Numbered from the stretch's first letter, positions 7,684 to 16,834 are shown. The stretch: 64,000 nucleotides of DNA from Anaerolineaceae bacterium (GCA_020634115.1 JACKCH010000012.1:62001-126000), one strand, 5' to 3'. Program-made: numbers and translations. The notes: generated by a model from the letters alone, not told the origin.

Positions 7684-8457
7684 TCAGGATATGTTGGAAT
7701 CGGCTAACCCGGCCATCATGAACCAGCCATACAGTTGAAAGCCGATCCGATTCATGATGCGAATCGATGGCACGAGATCGAGTTGGGCGTCGGTCTGCGG
7801 TATCCAGGGCGTTTCATTCAGTATCCACTGGGTTGCAATGCGCGTGAGTTCAACGGCATAGCCGCGCTGCCGGTAATCGCTCACCGTGTCGGTAAAAACC
7901 TCCGCGATGACATCATCCCATACCCGTACTTGGGACGCGCAGACCAGACGCTCCCCCGCGAAGATGCCGAAATTTGCCCGCCAGGTTTCATGATCGGCGA
8001 AGTCCCAATCTGAACGCCCTAATTCCGCCTGAAAACGTGCCACTTCCGCCCGGTCAGTCGCCGTCAGTGGGCGATAGGGGATGGGTTTTCCGGTTGTGAT
8101 GCTATCCGGCGTACAGTAGTTAATCTGTGCCGGGCCGTAGGGCTGTGTTAGCCCGTACTGCCTCAGAATTGCGTGGGCTGTCGCCACACTGTCCGCCCTG
8201 TCCAGTGGCAGGGCCGCGATCCGCTCGATCACTGCCGGGTCAATGCCTGGGGAGAGCGCCGCCGTCCAGCCGGTATCCGTTTTGATGGCGAATAGGCCGG
8301 AAACCTGGGGTGATGTGAAAACATGGTTTCCCGTTTGCCGCAGCGTTTCCGACGGGCAGTTCAGGTAGCGCGCCCAATAGCCGTCTATCCGCTGGCGCAG
8401 TACCAGTGGCAGCCGTGCCGTATCAGTAGTTAAAATCAGATTGCCCTGTTGAGTCAT
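7684..8457 (-). CDS. GNAT-like N-acetyltransferase family protein
   Basis: This 257-residue protein has an N-terminal half of unclear identity and a C-terminal half that fits a GNAT fold: FGIFAGERLVCASQVRVWDD, then AEVFTDTVSDYRQRGYAVEL (the acetyl-CoA loop, roughly R-x-x-G-Y-A) and SIRIMNRIGFQLYGWF (the usual late N-x-x-G-F motif). The substrate is unknown. It starts 18 bases after the carrier gene at 8476-9804, inside a minus-strand run beginning with speD, so acetylation of a polyamine is conceivable but not shown. Confidence 0.65.
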   Translation of the reverse strand: MTQQGNLILTTDTARLPLVLRQRIDGYWARYLNCPSETLRQTGNHVFTSPQVSGLFAIKTDTGWTAALSPGIDPAVIERIAALPLDRADSVATAHAILRQYGLTQPYGPAQINYCTPDSITTGKPIPYRPLTATDRAEVARFQAELGRSDWDFADHETWRANFGIFAGERLVCASQVRVWDDVIAEVFTDTVSDYRQRGYAVELTRIATQWILNETPWIPQTDAQLDLVPSIRIMNRIGFQLYGWFMMAGLADSNIS

Positions 8458-8475
8458 TACTTTCTTGCCCGTCTG

Positions 8476-9804
8476 TTAAAAATCCAGTTTGTCCAGCACG
8501 CTGCGCGCCTGCCGCCGCCGCAGTCGCCAGTTCAACATGCTCGAATCATAGGTTGCGTGCAGCCGGATGATGGCGACCAGCGCGAAAATCACGCACATTC
8601 CCGCGATGCTCAGGTAGAGTACGCGCCCCACATCTGCTTCCAGTAGGTTCTGATTGACGGCGATCAGAATGCCGCCGATCATCCCGCAGCTCAAAATTGT
8701 GCCGAAGGGCAGCAGATAGCCGTCCAGGAAGGCGCTCACCCGCCCGCGCCGCTCATCCGGCACCAGGCCCTGGAAGGCTTTTCGGGCCGGTTCGTCAATC
8801 CCCACCAGCACGACGCGCGTCAGGTAACCGCCCAGCGCAACCCCGATAATGCTCGGCGCAGAGATCATGATCGCCAGGCTTGCCAGCAGTGCCGCTGGCA
8901 TCAGACCAAAAATGTACTTGAATCCGACTCGGTTGAGCAGTTGGGTGGCGATAGCTCCCTGGATGAGGATAATAGAAAGTACCACCACCAGCTTGAAGAT
9001 GCCGTAAAAAGTCTGCAACTCTGCCGGTTGGTTCGCGTAGGTTTCTGACGCGGTGAACATGAGTTGGAATTCCACCGCGTTGAGTGCCACGCCCATCAGA
9101 ATCATAGCGATGGTGAGAAAGCGAAACACCGGCACATCCCGCACAAAAGCGATCCCTTCGCGCAGCGCGTCGAACAGCTTTTCACCCTGGCGCGACTGGT
9201 GTGCTTCGCTTTTGATGCGCTTATAGTTTAGCGTGATAATCAGCGCCATCAGCAGCATTAACCCGGCATTCACCAGCAGCAGGCCGATACTCGGTGTGCC
9301 GAACAGGGTTGCGACTCCGGCTGCCGCGCCGTTCCCGACCATCGCGCCAATCAGGGTCGTTGCGCCTAACAGGGGAAACAGTCGTTTGGTCTGGTCGAGT
9401 GAAAACAAGTCCGTGCCGAGCGTCCAGACCACGAGCGGAAACAGCAGCCATTGTTGGTCATTGATGACCAGCAGCAGCAGATACGGTAAACCGCTTTGCT
9501 CCGCGCTGCGGAAAAAGAAGTAAAGCAGGATGTAGACAATCGTGAAACCGTAAGCCAGTCGTACCGCCAGCCGTTCACGTTGGGTGCGATCTACGATCAG
9601 GGAATACACACTGGACGTGATAATCACAATCATCATATCCAATGCCCAGACCAGCAGGATTTGTTCCACGCCCACACTGCTGATAAATCCGGTTGTGGCG
9701 ACGACCTCATTCGCATTCAGCACCAGCGAATTGAGAAAAAGTAAAACCGCCAGAATCACAAAGCGCGTTCGCTCATCCGGTAGTATTCGGGGCAGGGGGG
9801 ACAT
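8476..9804 (-). CDS. Npt1/Npt2-type nucleotide-transporter-like membrane carrier
   Basis: The 442-residue protein has about twelve hydrophobic segments. Its N-terminal layout (LNANEVVATTGFISSVG, then SVYSLIVDRTQRERL, then WTLGTDLFSLDQTKRLFPLL) resembles the nucleotide-transporter (NTT, ATP/ADP translocase-like) branch found in free-living bacteria more than ordinary MFS drug carriers. In obligate intracellular bacteria NTTs exchange ATP for ADP; the substrate of free-living homologues is generally unknown. It is 17 bases downstream of speD and 18 upstream of the GNAT gene, so it is part of one operon. A general MFS carrier is the alternative. Confidence 0.65.
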   Translation of the reverse strand: MSPLPRILPDERTRFVILAVLLFLNSLVLNANEVVATTGFISSVGVEQILLVWALDMMIVIITSSVYSLIVDRTQRERLAVRLAYGFTIVYILLYFFFRSAEQSGLPYLLLLVINDQQWLLFPLVVWTLGTDLFSLDQTKRLFPLLGATTLIGAMVGNGAAAGVATLFGTPSIGLLLVNAGLMLLMALIITLNYKRIKSEAHQSRQGEKLFDALREGIAFVRDVPVFRFLTIAMILMGVALNAVEFQLMFTASETYANQPAELQTFYGIFKLVVVLSIILIQGAIATQLLNRVGFKYIFGLMPAALLASLAIMISAPSIIGVALGGYLTRVVLVGIDEPARKAFQGLVPDERRGRVSAFLDGYLLPFGTILSCGMIGGILIAVNQNLLEADVGRVLYLSIAGMCVIFALVAIIRLHATYDSSMLNWRLRRRQARSVLDKLDF

Positions 9805-9821
9805 GCAATGCTCCTTTGAGG

Positions 9822-10172
9822 TTATTCCATCAGGCCGCGCCGGATTTCAGTAACATTATTCGATGTCGCCTCAAGGCGTTTTTCGATATGCGCGATCACA
9901 TCCGTTGTTTTGAAATTATCGGTACACACAACCACATCTACACAGGCATAGTTGCTCTCCGGCCAGGTGTGGATGGACAAATGAGATGCACCGACCACCA
10001 TCATTGAGGTGACACCGTGCGGCTCAAACTGGTACGATGTTTTCGCGCGAATATCCGTGTGGAGAATGTCGCATAACTCGGTTAGAATTTGTTCCAATAG
10101 GGCAGGGTCGTCCAGATGTTCGGATGGACATCCATACAGATCAATCATAATATGGCGTACCAGATAGCCCAT
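9822..10172 (-). CDS. speD: S-adenosylmethionine decarboxylase proenzyme (short bacterial class)
   Basis: AdoMet decarboxylase makes the aminopropyl donor for spermidine. The proenzyme cleaves itself to create a pyruvoyl cofactor. At 116 residues it is the short class (SpeH type). The cleavage motif is intact: GASHLSIHTWPE, where the Ser of HLS becomes the pyruvoyl group, with VDVVVCTDNF downstream supplying the catalytic Cys region. A GAAAGG ribosome site precedes the ATG. It heads a tight minus-strand run (carrier, GNAT, sensor, MinD-like). No spermidine synthase gene is in the window. Confidence 0.93.
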   Translation of the reverse strand: MGYLVRHIMIDLYGCPSEHLDDPALLEQILTELCDILHTDIRAKTSYQFEPHGVTSMMVVGASHLSIHTWPESNYACVDVVVCTDNFKTTDVIAHIEKRLEATSNNVTEIRRGLME

Positions 10173-10281
10173 ACTTTCGCCTTTCTATGATGTAGTCGTG
10201 TGTTAGGCCGTTACAAGCCAACTTTTTCATTATAGATTGTGAACTTAATACACACGAACCAATAGGGTATTTTCAAAAGAT

Positions 10282-11844
10282 ATGGCAAAAAACTCAAAAT
10301 CGCCTCTCATTAAGATTGAATCCCGGCTAAGAACCTTACTTCCCGCCAATCTGTATGCAGCGGCCTGGGTAGACCCCTCACCCGCGCGGTTGACCCAGGT
10401 CTTTGAACATCTGCGTTCGCTCCAGTGGATTCTGCACGATTATGTGCCGCGCCATGTGTTGGAAGCGATGCCGAATCCAGGGGAGATCACCCATGAGTGG
10501 CAAGAAGGTACACTGATGTTTACTGACCTCGCCGGGTTTACCCCACTGACCGAGGCCAGCGCCAGGCATGGTCGTGCTGGGGCGGAAATTCTGATGGAAA
10601 TCTTGAATGGTTACTTTGCAGAGATGATTGAGATCATCAGTAAATCCGGCGGCAATCTCCTTGAATTTACAGGGGATGCCATGTTGGTGCAGTTTCCCGC
10701 CAGTGAACGCCGGAACGACACCAATCAGGCTGTGCGTGCTGGACTGCGGATGCAGCGGGCGATGGTGCATTACGCCCAACTGGAAACCGCGCAGGGGACA
10801 TTCGCGCTGGGGATGCGAATCGGCTTGCATTACGGGCGTTTCCTGACAGCGGACATCGGCACACCGCGCCGCATGGAGCATGTTCTCTTGGGGAAGGCAG
10901 TCCAGCTCTCAAAGAAGGCTGAAGGAGCCGGGCAGGAAGGTAAAGTATGCCTGACCACTGCCGCGTATGAGCGTGTACAGAATGATTTTCGCTTTGAGCC
11001 AAGCAACCGCGAAGGCCATGTTCTCGTCACCGATGATCTGAGCGATGAGGAACTCGGAGAATATGATATTCCGCGTCCCAGCCGCCGACTGCCCACTGCT
11101 TTGTTGCTGGATCGCAGTGTTGAAGGGTTGGTCAGCACTATCGAAGATGCCTTGAATAATGTTGAGCCATTAGCCAGTTATATCCCTTCACCTATCCTCA
11201 ATTTAGTTGTTGAAAGTACCGCCCAGCGTGTGATTCCGCCGCATTTTCCAACGCTGACGGCGCTTTTCGTGAATTTCATCGGTTTGGCGGAAGTTGCTGA
11301 TGAGCTTGTGTCCGCCGAAGAAGATCTCCTATTATCCGCTTTTTCACGTGCCTTTGCCCTGATTAACGCCGCAGTAGAGTCGCGTGGCGGCGTGTTAAAA
11401 AATGTCACTTATCATCTGTCTGGCTCTGACATGCTCATCTACTTTGGCGTGCCAAACGCTCACACCGACGATACTGTTCGGGCTGCTGCGACAGCCATGG
11501 CGATTCGGGACATCATCCTGAACCTCGAAACACCGCATGTCACCGGGCGTACTTTGAAAACAAGCTGCCAAATCGGGCTTGCCAAAGGGCCGGTATTCGC
11601 GGCAGAGGTGGGGGAGCCGCGTGGTCGCCGTGAATTCAATATCCTGGGGGATTCGGTGAATATCGCTGCGCGTCTGATGGGGCGCTCAGAAGATAACCAG
11701 ATCATGATAACCGAAGCGGTCTACCATGAGATTCAGGGGCATTTTCAATGCAGCAGCCTGGGTATGGTGGCGTTGAAGGGAAAGTCCGCTGCCACGCCTG
11801 TTTATACCCTGGATGGTGATCTGCCCACTGAGTCAGAACCGTAA
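10282..11844 (+). CDS. Adenylate/guanylate cyclase with tandem class III catalytic domains
   Basis: The 520-residue soluble protein carries two class III cyclase homology domains. Domain 1 (about residues 75-225) keeps both metal Asps (D82 in MFTDLAGFT and D132 in FTGDAML) but has Gln208 and Lys212 where the transition-state Asn and Arg should be (GKAVQLSKK). Domain 2 (about residues 325-510) has Asn331 for the first metal Asp and GSDMLIYFG for the second, yet keeps Asn460 and Arg464 (GDSVNIAARL). One composite active site across the two halves is therefore likely, as in mammalian C1/C2 cyclases. The nucleotide made (cAMP or cGMP) cannot be told. There is no transmembrane or sensor domain. 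Confidence 0.85.
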   Translation: MAKNSKSPLIKIESRLRTLLPANLYAAAWVDPSPARLTQVFEHLRSLQWILHDYVPRHVLEAMPNPGEITHEWQEGTLMFTDLAGFTPLTEASARHGRAGAEILMEILNGYFAEMIEIISKSGGNLLEFTGDAMLVQFPASERRNDTNQAVRAGLRMQRAMVHYAQLETAQGTFALGMRIGLHYGRFLTADIGTPRRMEHVLLGKAVQLSKKAEGAGQEGKVCLTTAAYERVQNDFRFEPSNREGHVLVTDDLSDEELGEYDIPRPSRRLPTALLLDRSVEGLVSTIEDALNNVEPLASYIPSPILNLVVESTAQRVIPPHFPTLTALFVNFIGLAEVADELVSAEEDLLLSAFSRAFALINAAVESRGGVLKNVTYHLSGSDMLIYFGVPNAHTDDTVRAAATAMAIRDIILNLETPHVTGRTLKTSCQIGLAKGPVFAAEVGEPRGRREFNILGDSVNIAARLMGRSEDNQIMITEAVYHEIQGHFQCSSLGMVALKGKSAATPVYTLDGDLPTESEP

Positions 11845-11877
11845 CACGGATATTGAGCGCAGCCCTGGTGCGTTCAG

Positions 11878-12279
11878 CTAAAACAATTTATCTAATGGAT
11901 TTGGCTTGCGGCGGGTTGGTTCGTTGTCGGCCTGTGGTGGTTTTTCGGGTTCTGCCGCTTTAGAGGAATCCTCGATTTTTTGGAGGAGTTGGGTGGCCTT
12001 AATCTTGCCAGAAAGGTGTTGTGTGCCGGTTTTTTTGCGGACATTGACGGCGTAGATCACCGAGTCCGCTTCCTCTGAACGGACAAGCCACGACTTCTCG
12101 CACAACGATTCCAGCGCCGAATCCAAATCCTCCAGGCTGACACGCTGCGCTTCCGGGAGTTCGGCAATGGCCTGGCACAGTTCATCGTAGCTCATGCGCG
12201 GTTTGCGCAGCATCAGCCGCAGTAAAATGCGCGTTGGGAGCGGTAGCGTTGCCAGGTCTAGTGTGCTGAACCCGTCCAT
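11878..12279 (-). CDS. Small winged-helix-like protein with disordered basic tail
   Basis: This 133-residue protein has a helical N-terminal half (LPLPTRILLRLMLRKPRMSY, then DELCQAIAELPEAQR and LDSALESLCEKSWLVRSEE) whose pattern fits a winged-helix domain, and a C-terminal tail rich in Pro, Lys and Glu ending in NPLDKLF. The family is not recognised. I chose the ATG at 12279 (GAGG ribosome site eight bases upstream) over a longer frame starting at 12414, whose extra residues look non-coding. It is convergent with the cyclase gene and divergent from the GMC oxidoreductase gene. Confidence 0.55.
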   Translation of the reverse strand: MDGFSTLDLATLPLPTRILLRLMLRKPRMSYDELCQAIAELPEAQRVSLEDLDSALESLCEKSWLVRSEEADSVIYAVNVRKKTGTQHLSGKIKATQLLQKIEDSSKAAEPEKPPQADNEPTRRKPNPLDKLF

Positions 12280-12468
12280 TGCTATTACCTCGGTGAATTG
12301 AACCACAACGCACTCATTATATAACTGATTTTCCACTTTCGTTAACATTTTCTGCAATTTAGAGCGATATTTATCGTTTGACCGTACATATGTCGTCAGA
12401 ATTGGTGAGGTCATTCTGCTGCATAATTACCCTGTCCCTGCTATCATGGTAGGTAAGGATAGTTGGTG

Positions 12469-14136
12469 ATGGATCATGTCGTGATGGACAAAGAGACATT
12501 CGATTATGTAGTGATTGGCTCCGGCTTTGGTGGCAGCGTGGCCGCGCTACGGTTATCCGAAAAAGGGTATCGCGTCCTGGTGCTGGAACAAGGGAAGCGT
12601 TTTGAAGATCATGACTTCCCGCGTACTAACTGGAACCTGCGTAAATACCTTTGGCTTCCGGCTCTGCGCTGTTTCGGAGTCCAGCAGATTACGCTGCTGA
12701 ACGATGTGCTGGTTGTGCATGGCGCGGGTGTTGGCGGAGGCAGCCTGGTTTATGCCAATGTCTCAATGGAACCGGAAGAAAGCCTTTTTGATCTACCCGG
12801 CTGGCGCTACCCGGTTGACTGGAAAACCGTCCTGAAACCCCACTACGAAACTGCCAGGCGAATGCGTGGCGTCACGCTGAATCCCCGTTTGTCTCCAGCA
12901 GATGATGTTCTGAAGGCGCTGGCTGAAGCGAAAGGACGCGGGCATACTTTCCGTCCGGCTGAAGTTGCTGTCTTTTTTAACGAGGATGGGGGGGGAGGTG
13001 AAACCGTTCCTGACCCGTATTTTGGTGGTGAAGGCCCGGCGCGTGCGGGCTGTACCTATTGTGGCGGTTGCATGGTAGGCTGCCGTTACAATGCCAAGAA
13101 CACGATGCTCAAGAACTACCTCTATTTTGCTGAAAAACGCGGCGCAGAGATTCGTGCCGAGTCGGTGGTGAAGGCTGTCTTCCCGCTGCCGGACAATCAA
13201 TGCAATGATGCATGTTATGAAGTGGTCTACCAACGTTCGACAGCCCTCCCGTTTGATCGGCGCGAGTATCGGGTACAGGCGCGGGGCGTGGTTGTGGCGG
13301 CGGGTGTGCTGGGAACCGTGCGTTTGCTGATGGAATGTCGGGATGTGGTGCGTTCACTCCCGCATCTTTCCAGACAGCTAGGGGAACAAGTTCGCACCAA
13401 CAGTGAGGCGCTGCCTGGTTCAACCAGCCGCGATAAAGAGTCGAACTACTCAACCGGTGTGGCGATTACATCCGTATTTTCGTTGGATGATAAAACGCAT
13501 GTCGAACCGGTGCGCTACCCGGAAGGGTCATCCTTCATCCGCATGTTAGCGATGCCCATGATTACTGGCGGCGGTAGTCCGTTCAAACGCCTCCTCAAAA
13601 CCATCTGGCATGGACTGATTCATCCCTGGGATTTCCTGTACGCGAAGTTCTTTGCATCCTGGGCGCGCTACACCACGATTCTGCTCATCATGCAGACCGA
13701 AGACAGCACAATGCGTATCCAGTTAGGACGTAATTTGTGGACTTTATTCCGGCGTGGCCTTGTGACCCAGGTGTCATCCGGCCACAGAATCTCGCCCGAT
13801 GCTGAGTTGACCCAGGGTATAACCCGTGATTTTGCCGCCCGCAGCAATGGAATCCCGCAGGATTCAATCCCGGAGACCCTCCTGGGTATTCCCACGACCG
13901 CCCATATCCTGGGTGGTTGTCCGGTCGGTATAAGTGAGGCTGACGGTGTGGTGGATGCCTTTGGCGAGGTCTTCAATTATCCCGGTTTGTACGTGGCCGA
14001 CGGTTCGATCATGCCCGCTAACCCTGGCATCAACCCTAGCCTGACGATTACTGCGCTGGCTGAACATATTATGAGCCATATCCCCGCCAATCAGGAACAG
14101 GCGGAGGCGCCGGTAACAGAAAAGACTCATGGGTAA
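12469..14136 (+). CDS. FAD-dependent GMC-family oxidoreductase (cholesterol-oxidase-like)
   Basis: The 555-residue flavoenzyme has an N-terminal FAD-binding fold (DYVVIGSGFGGSVAALRLSE), the GMC loop VVHGAGVGGGSLVYANV, and the C-terminal substrate/FAD motif HILGGCPVG with GLYVADGSIMPANPGINPSL. It also has a Cys-rich segment (CTYCGGCMVGCRYNAKNT, about residues 195-212) typical of the cholesterol-oxidase-like branch. It probably oxidises an alcohol or sterol-like compound; the substrate is unknown. There is no signal peptide. The ATG at 12469 has AAGGA nine bases upstream; other in-frame starts lie at 12463 (TTG) and 12484. Confidence 0.85.
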   Translation: MDHVVMDKETFDYVVIGSGFGGSVAALRLSEKGYRVLVLEQGKRFEDHDFPRTNWNLRKYLWLPALRCFGVQQITLLNDVLVVHGAGVGGGSLVYANVSMEPEESLFDLPGWRYPVDWKTVLKPHYETARRMRGVTLNPRLSPADDVLKALAEAKGRGHTFRPAEVAVFFNEDGGGGETVPDPYFGGEGPARAGCTYCGGCMVGCRYNAKNTMLKNYLYFAEKRGAEIRAESVVKAVFPLPDNQCNDACYEVVYQRSTALPFDRREYRVQARGVVVAAGVLGTVRLLMECRDVVRSLPHLSRQLGEQVRTNSEALPGSTSRDKESNYSTGVAITSVFSLDDKTHVEPVRYPEGSSFIRMLAMPMITGGGSPFKRLLKTIWHGLIHPWDFLYAKFFASWARYTTILLIMQTEDSTMRIQLGRNLWTLFRRGLVTQVSSGHRISPDAELTQGITRDFAARSNGIPQDSIPETLLGIPTTAHILGGCPVGISEADGVVDAFGEVFNYPGLYVADGSIMPANPGINPSLTITALAEHIMSHIPANQEQAEAPVTEKTHG

Positions 14137-14215
14137 ATTTCGTAGTTATGCCATTTGAGGTTTAGATGTGGTGATGAGTAGGGCTGTCATGCTCCTGCAG
14201 ATTCATCCTAAATTG

Positions 14216-14248
14216 AGGAGTGGGGGCGCAAATATCGCGCCCACTCCT
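14216..14248. terminator. Strong GC-rich hairpin between convergent genes
   Basis: A 13-bp stem with one mismatch (AGGAGTGGGGGCG / CGCGCCCACTCCT) and a seven-base loop lies between the GMC gene (plus) and the STAS-like gene (minus). It lacks a clear U-run. It may be a related member of the intergenic palindrome family, without the CCCTACAA end. Confidence 0.55.
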
Positions 14249-14291
14249 GTGAGTGAATCCGATCACTCTACTAATTTCTGAAATATGCCGC

Positions 14292-14651
14292 CTACAGGTT
14301 CTCCAGTGCCTCTTTTTCATCATCATAGGCCAGAATCGGGATGGGCATCAAACCCCGTTCGCCGCGTGTGGCGCTCATGTGATCGGCGGCGAGCTGCGCG
14401 CCGTGCGCCACGACAACCATCTTCTTGAGCCGGTCATGGGTTAGAATTCCCCGTGCGAAGCTCAGACCACCGACGTAAGTGGGGCGCTCATTCCCCGCCA
14501 CGATCATCAGCGTCACACCCTGTTCCGCATCATCCAGCGCTGCAAGCACGTCCTTGAACATGGCCGGCGATTCCCCTTCAGAATCCCATTCTGCCGGGAA
14601 TGCGACACGAATAACACCAGGTTTAAGTTCGCTGATTGTGTAACTGCTCAT
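14292..14651 (-). CDS. Small STAS/SpoIIAA-like domain protein
   Basis: This 119-residue soluble protein has a single alpha/beta domain (MSSYTISELKPGVIRVAF, VTLMIVAGNERPTYVGGLSF, MVVVAHGAQLAADHM) ending in LAYDDEKEALENL. That ending resembles the last helix of SpoIIAA-like/STAS proteins (FxxxxEAxxWL). No clearly phosphorylatable Ser site can be identified by eye. No sigma or anti-sigma gene is adjacent, so a regulatory role is only suggested by fold resemblance. Confidence 0.5.
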   Translation of the reverse strand: MSSYTISELKPGVIRVAFPAEWDSEGESPAMFKDVLAALDDAEQGVTLMIVAGNERPTYVGGLSFARGILTHDRLKKMVVVAHGAQLAADHMSATRGERGLMPIPILAYDDEKEALENL

Positions 14652-14769
14652 TGGTCTACCTTTCCACTAGGGTCAATTTCTGGCTAGCGTTATATTAGTT
14701 GCTGATTGATAATGAGTACAGTGCCGTCTTTTGCTGAGTACTGTGCATTTTACCCCTAAGGTGGTTTCC

Positions 14770-16299
14770 ATGACGAATAAATTAGTCGAATGTGTCCCCA
14801 ATTTTTCTGAGGGACGCCGCCTTGAAGTGGTGGATTCGATTGTAAGCGCGATCCAAGCTGTCCCCGGAGTACATATTCTGGATCGTTCCAGTGATGCCGA
14901 TCATAATCGTTCGGTGATTACCTTTGTCGGCCCGCCGGAAGTCATGGTGGACGCTGCCTTCGCCGGGATTGCGAAGGCCGCCGAACTGATTGACCTCGAT
15001 TCCCATAGCGGCGCACACCCGCGCCTGGGCGCGACGGATGTCGTGCCGTTTATTCCCCTCGCAGGCGTCAGTATGCCGGAATGTGTCGAACTGGCACGCC
15101 AGCTTGGGCAGCGGGTAGGGGAGGTGTTGGGTATTCCGGTATACCTGTACGAGGCCGCCGCGACCCGTCCTGACCGCGAGAATCTGGCTGCTGTCCGCAA
15201 GGGTGAATATGAGGGCCTTAAGGAAGCTATTGGCGCTGACCCGGATCGCGCGCCGGATTTTGGCCCGGCACAGGTGGGCAAGGCGGGGGCAACGGTCATC
15301 GGGGCGCGAGCGCCACTCGTGGCCTATAACGTCTACCTCACAACCGATGACGTGCAGATCGCCAAAGAGATTGCCAAAGCTATGCGCCATTCTTCCGGCG
15401 GTTTTCGGTTCGTTAAAGGACTGGGCTTGCTGGTGGATGGCCGGGCGCAGGTCTCCATGAATCTGACAGACTTCAATTTGACGCCGATTGCGCGGGTACA
15501 GGAAGCGATTCGCCGCGAGGCTGCCCGTTATGGTGTGACCATTCATCACGCAGAATTGGTCGGCCTTATTCCCCAGAAGGCGCTGGTAGATGCTGCGCAG
15601 TGGTATCTTCAACTCGACCAGTTTGAGCCTGACCAGATACTGGAAACCCGCCTCTTTGCGGCGCAGTCCGGCGGCGAGTCGCAGCCTTCCTTCCTCGACC
15701 AATTAGCCGCTGGTACGGCAACTCCAGGCGGTGGCTCGGCGGCGGCTTATAGCGGGGCGATGGCGGCGGCCCTGGCGAGTATGGTCGCCCGCCTGACCAT
15801 TGGTAAGAAAAAATATGCTGATGTGGAAGTCCGTATGCACGCAATTGCTGCTGAAGCCGATTCGCTGCGGCTTGGGCTGGAAGCCGGTGCCGAGCGGGAC
15901 TCCGCTGCTTTTGATGCGGTCATGGCCGCCTTCAAATTGCCCAAAGAAACCGATACCGAAAAAGTCGCCCGCGCCGAGGCTATTGAAAAAGCCACCCATC
16001 ACGCGGCGTTAGTCCCGTTGGAAGCCTGCCGTCAGGCTGTCCGCGTGCTCGAACTGATGGCGGAGCTAGCTGAAACCGCTAATGTGAATGCGATTAGTGA
16101 CGCGGCTTCCGGTGCGGCGCTGGCGCGGGCGGCGCTCACGGCGGCTGGGATGAACGTTAAAGTGAACGCCAACAGCATTGCGGACAAGGATACCGCTTCC
16201 CAATGGCTGGTTGAACTGATTACCCTGGAAGAGCGGGCTGCCCGTGCGGAAACCCGTGTCCAGCAGATGATCCGGGAACGTGCCGGGATTGGAGGCTGA
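14770..16299 (+). CDS. ftcD: Bifunctional glutamate formimidoyltransferase / formimidoyl-THF cyclodeaminase
   Basis: FtcD moves the formimino group of N-formimino-L-glutamate (from histidine breakdown) to tetrahydrofolate and then deaminates it to methenyl-THF. The 509-residue protein contains both parts: the transferase (residues 1 to about 295; LVECVPNFSEGR, HSGAHPRLGATDVVPFIP) and the cyclodeaminase (about 303-500; SFLDQLAAGTATPGGGSAAA, then ASMVARLTIGKKKY). Many bacteria keep these separate; here they are fused as in animals. The ATG at 14770 has an AAGGTGG ribosome site. It overlaps closely with a GNAT gene. No hutH, hutU or hutI is in the window. Confidence 0.95.
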   Translation: MTNKLVECVPNFSEGRRLEVVDSIVSAIQAVPGVHILDRSSDADHNRSVITFVGPPEVMVDAAFAGIAKAAELIDLDSHSGAHPRLGATDVVPFIPLAGVSMPECVELARQLGQRVGEVLGIPVYLYEAAATRPDRENLAAVRKGEYEGLKEAIGADPDRAPDFGPAQVGKAGATVIGARAPLVAYNVYLTTDDVQIAKEIAKAMRHSSGGFRFVKGLGLLVDGRAQVSMNLTDFNLTPIARVQEAIRREAARYGVTIHHAELVGLIPQKALVDAAQWYLQLDQFEPDQILETRLFAAQSGGESQPSFLDQLAAGTATPGGGSAAAYSGAMAAALASMVARLTIGKKKYADVEVRMHAIAAEADSLRLGLEAGAERDSAAFDAVMAAFKLPKETDTEKVARAEAIEKATHHAALVPLEACRQAVRVLELMAELAETANVNAISDAASGAALARAALTAAGMNVKVNANSIADKDTASQWLVELITLEERAARAETRVQQMIRERAGIGG

Positions 16300-16300
16300 T

Positions 16301-16822
16301 ATGACGCTGATTGTCCGCCCTGAATCAGCTTTGGATTATCCGGTGGTCGCTGCTATTCACCGGGTGGCCTTCGGGGGTGGCGGGGAAGTCAACCTGGTAG
16401 CGGCTGTCCGCCAGTCCGAAAACTACATCCCGGCATTATCGCTCGTGGCGGTGCTGGATGAACAGGTCGTCGGACATATCCTTTTTAGCCGCTGCCATAT
16501 TCAGGGGGCGGAGCGTACTGTTCCCGCATTGGCGTTGGCGCCGCTGGCTATGCTGCCAGCGTACCAGAATCAGGCCGTTGGCACGGCGCTTATGTGGGAA
16601 GGACTGAACGCCTGCCGCCAGAAGCGACATGAAATCGTGATCGTGCTGGGACATCCCGACTATTACACGCGCTTCGGTTTTGTTCCGGCCAGCACAGCCG
16701 GTATTCACGCGCCGTTCCCGTTGGAGGATGACGCCGCCTTCATGGCGCAGGGTCTAACGCCGGGCGTATTGGATGGCGTATCGGGTATGGTTCAGTATCC
16801 GCCCCATTTCGACGGGGTCTAA
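16301..16822 (+). CDS. GNAT-family N-acetyltransferase (YhbS-like)
   Basis: The 173-residue protein reads as a compact GNAT enzyme of the YhbS kind: VVGHILFSRCHI (beta 4), ALAPLAMLPAYQNQAVGTAL (the acetyl-CoA pyrophosphate loop with Q-x-x-A-V-G-T), then IVIVLGHPDYYTRFGFVPAS, a strand-turn motif characteristic of the group. The substrate is unknown. The ATG directly follows the ftcD stop, with GGAGG (16291-16295) lying inside the ftcD end, so translation is coupled. Confidence 0.88.
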   Translation: MTLIVRPESALDYPVVAAIHRVAFGGGGEVNLVAAVRQSENYIPALSLVAVLDEQVVGHILFSRCHIQGAERTVPALALAPLAMLPAYQNQAVGTALMWEGLNACRQKRHEIVIVLGHPDYYTRFGFVPASTAGIHAPFPLEDDAAFMAQGLTPGVLDGVSGMVQYPPHFDGV

Positions 16823-16834
16823 CGGGTAACTTTT

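Noticed and set aside
8476..9804. ATP/ADP exchange by the Npt-like carrier as a sign of an intracellular parasite
   Set aside because: The surrounding gene set (full biosynthetic and catabolic functions) suits a free-living cell, and such homologues occur in free-living bacteria.
14782..15702. 306-codon open frame on the minus strand
   Set aside because: It is antisense to ftcD, lacks recognisable motifs and has a composition typical of a shadow frame.
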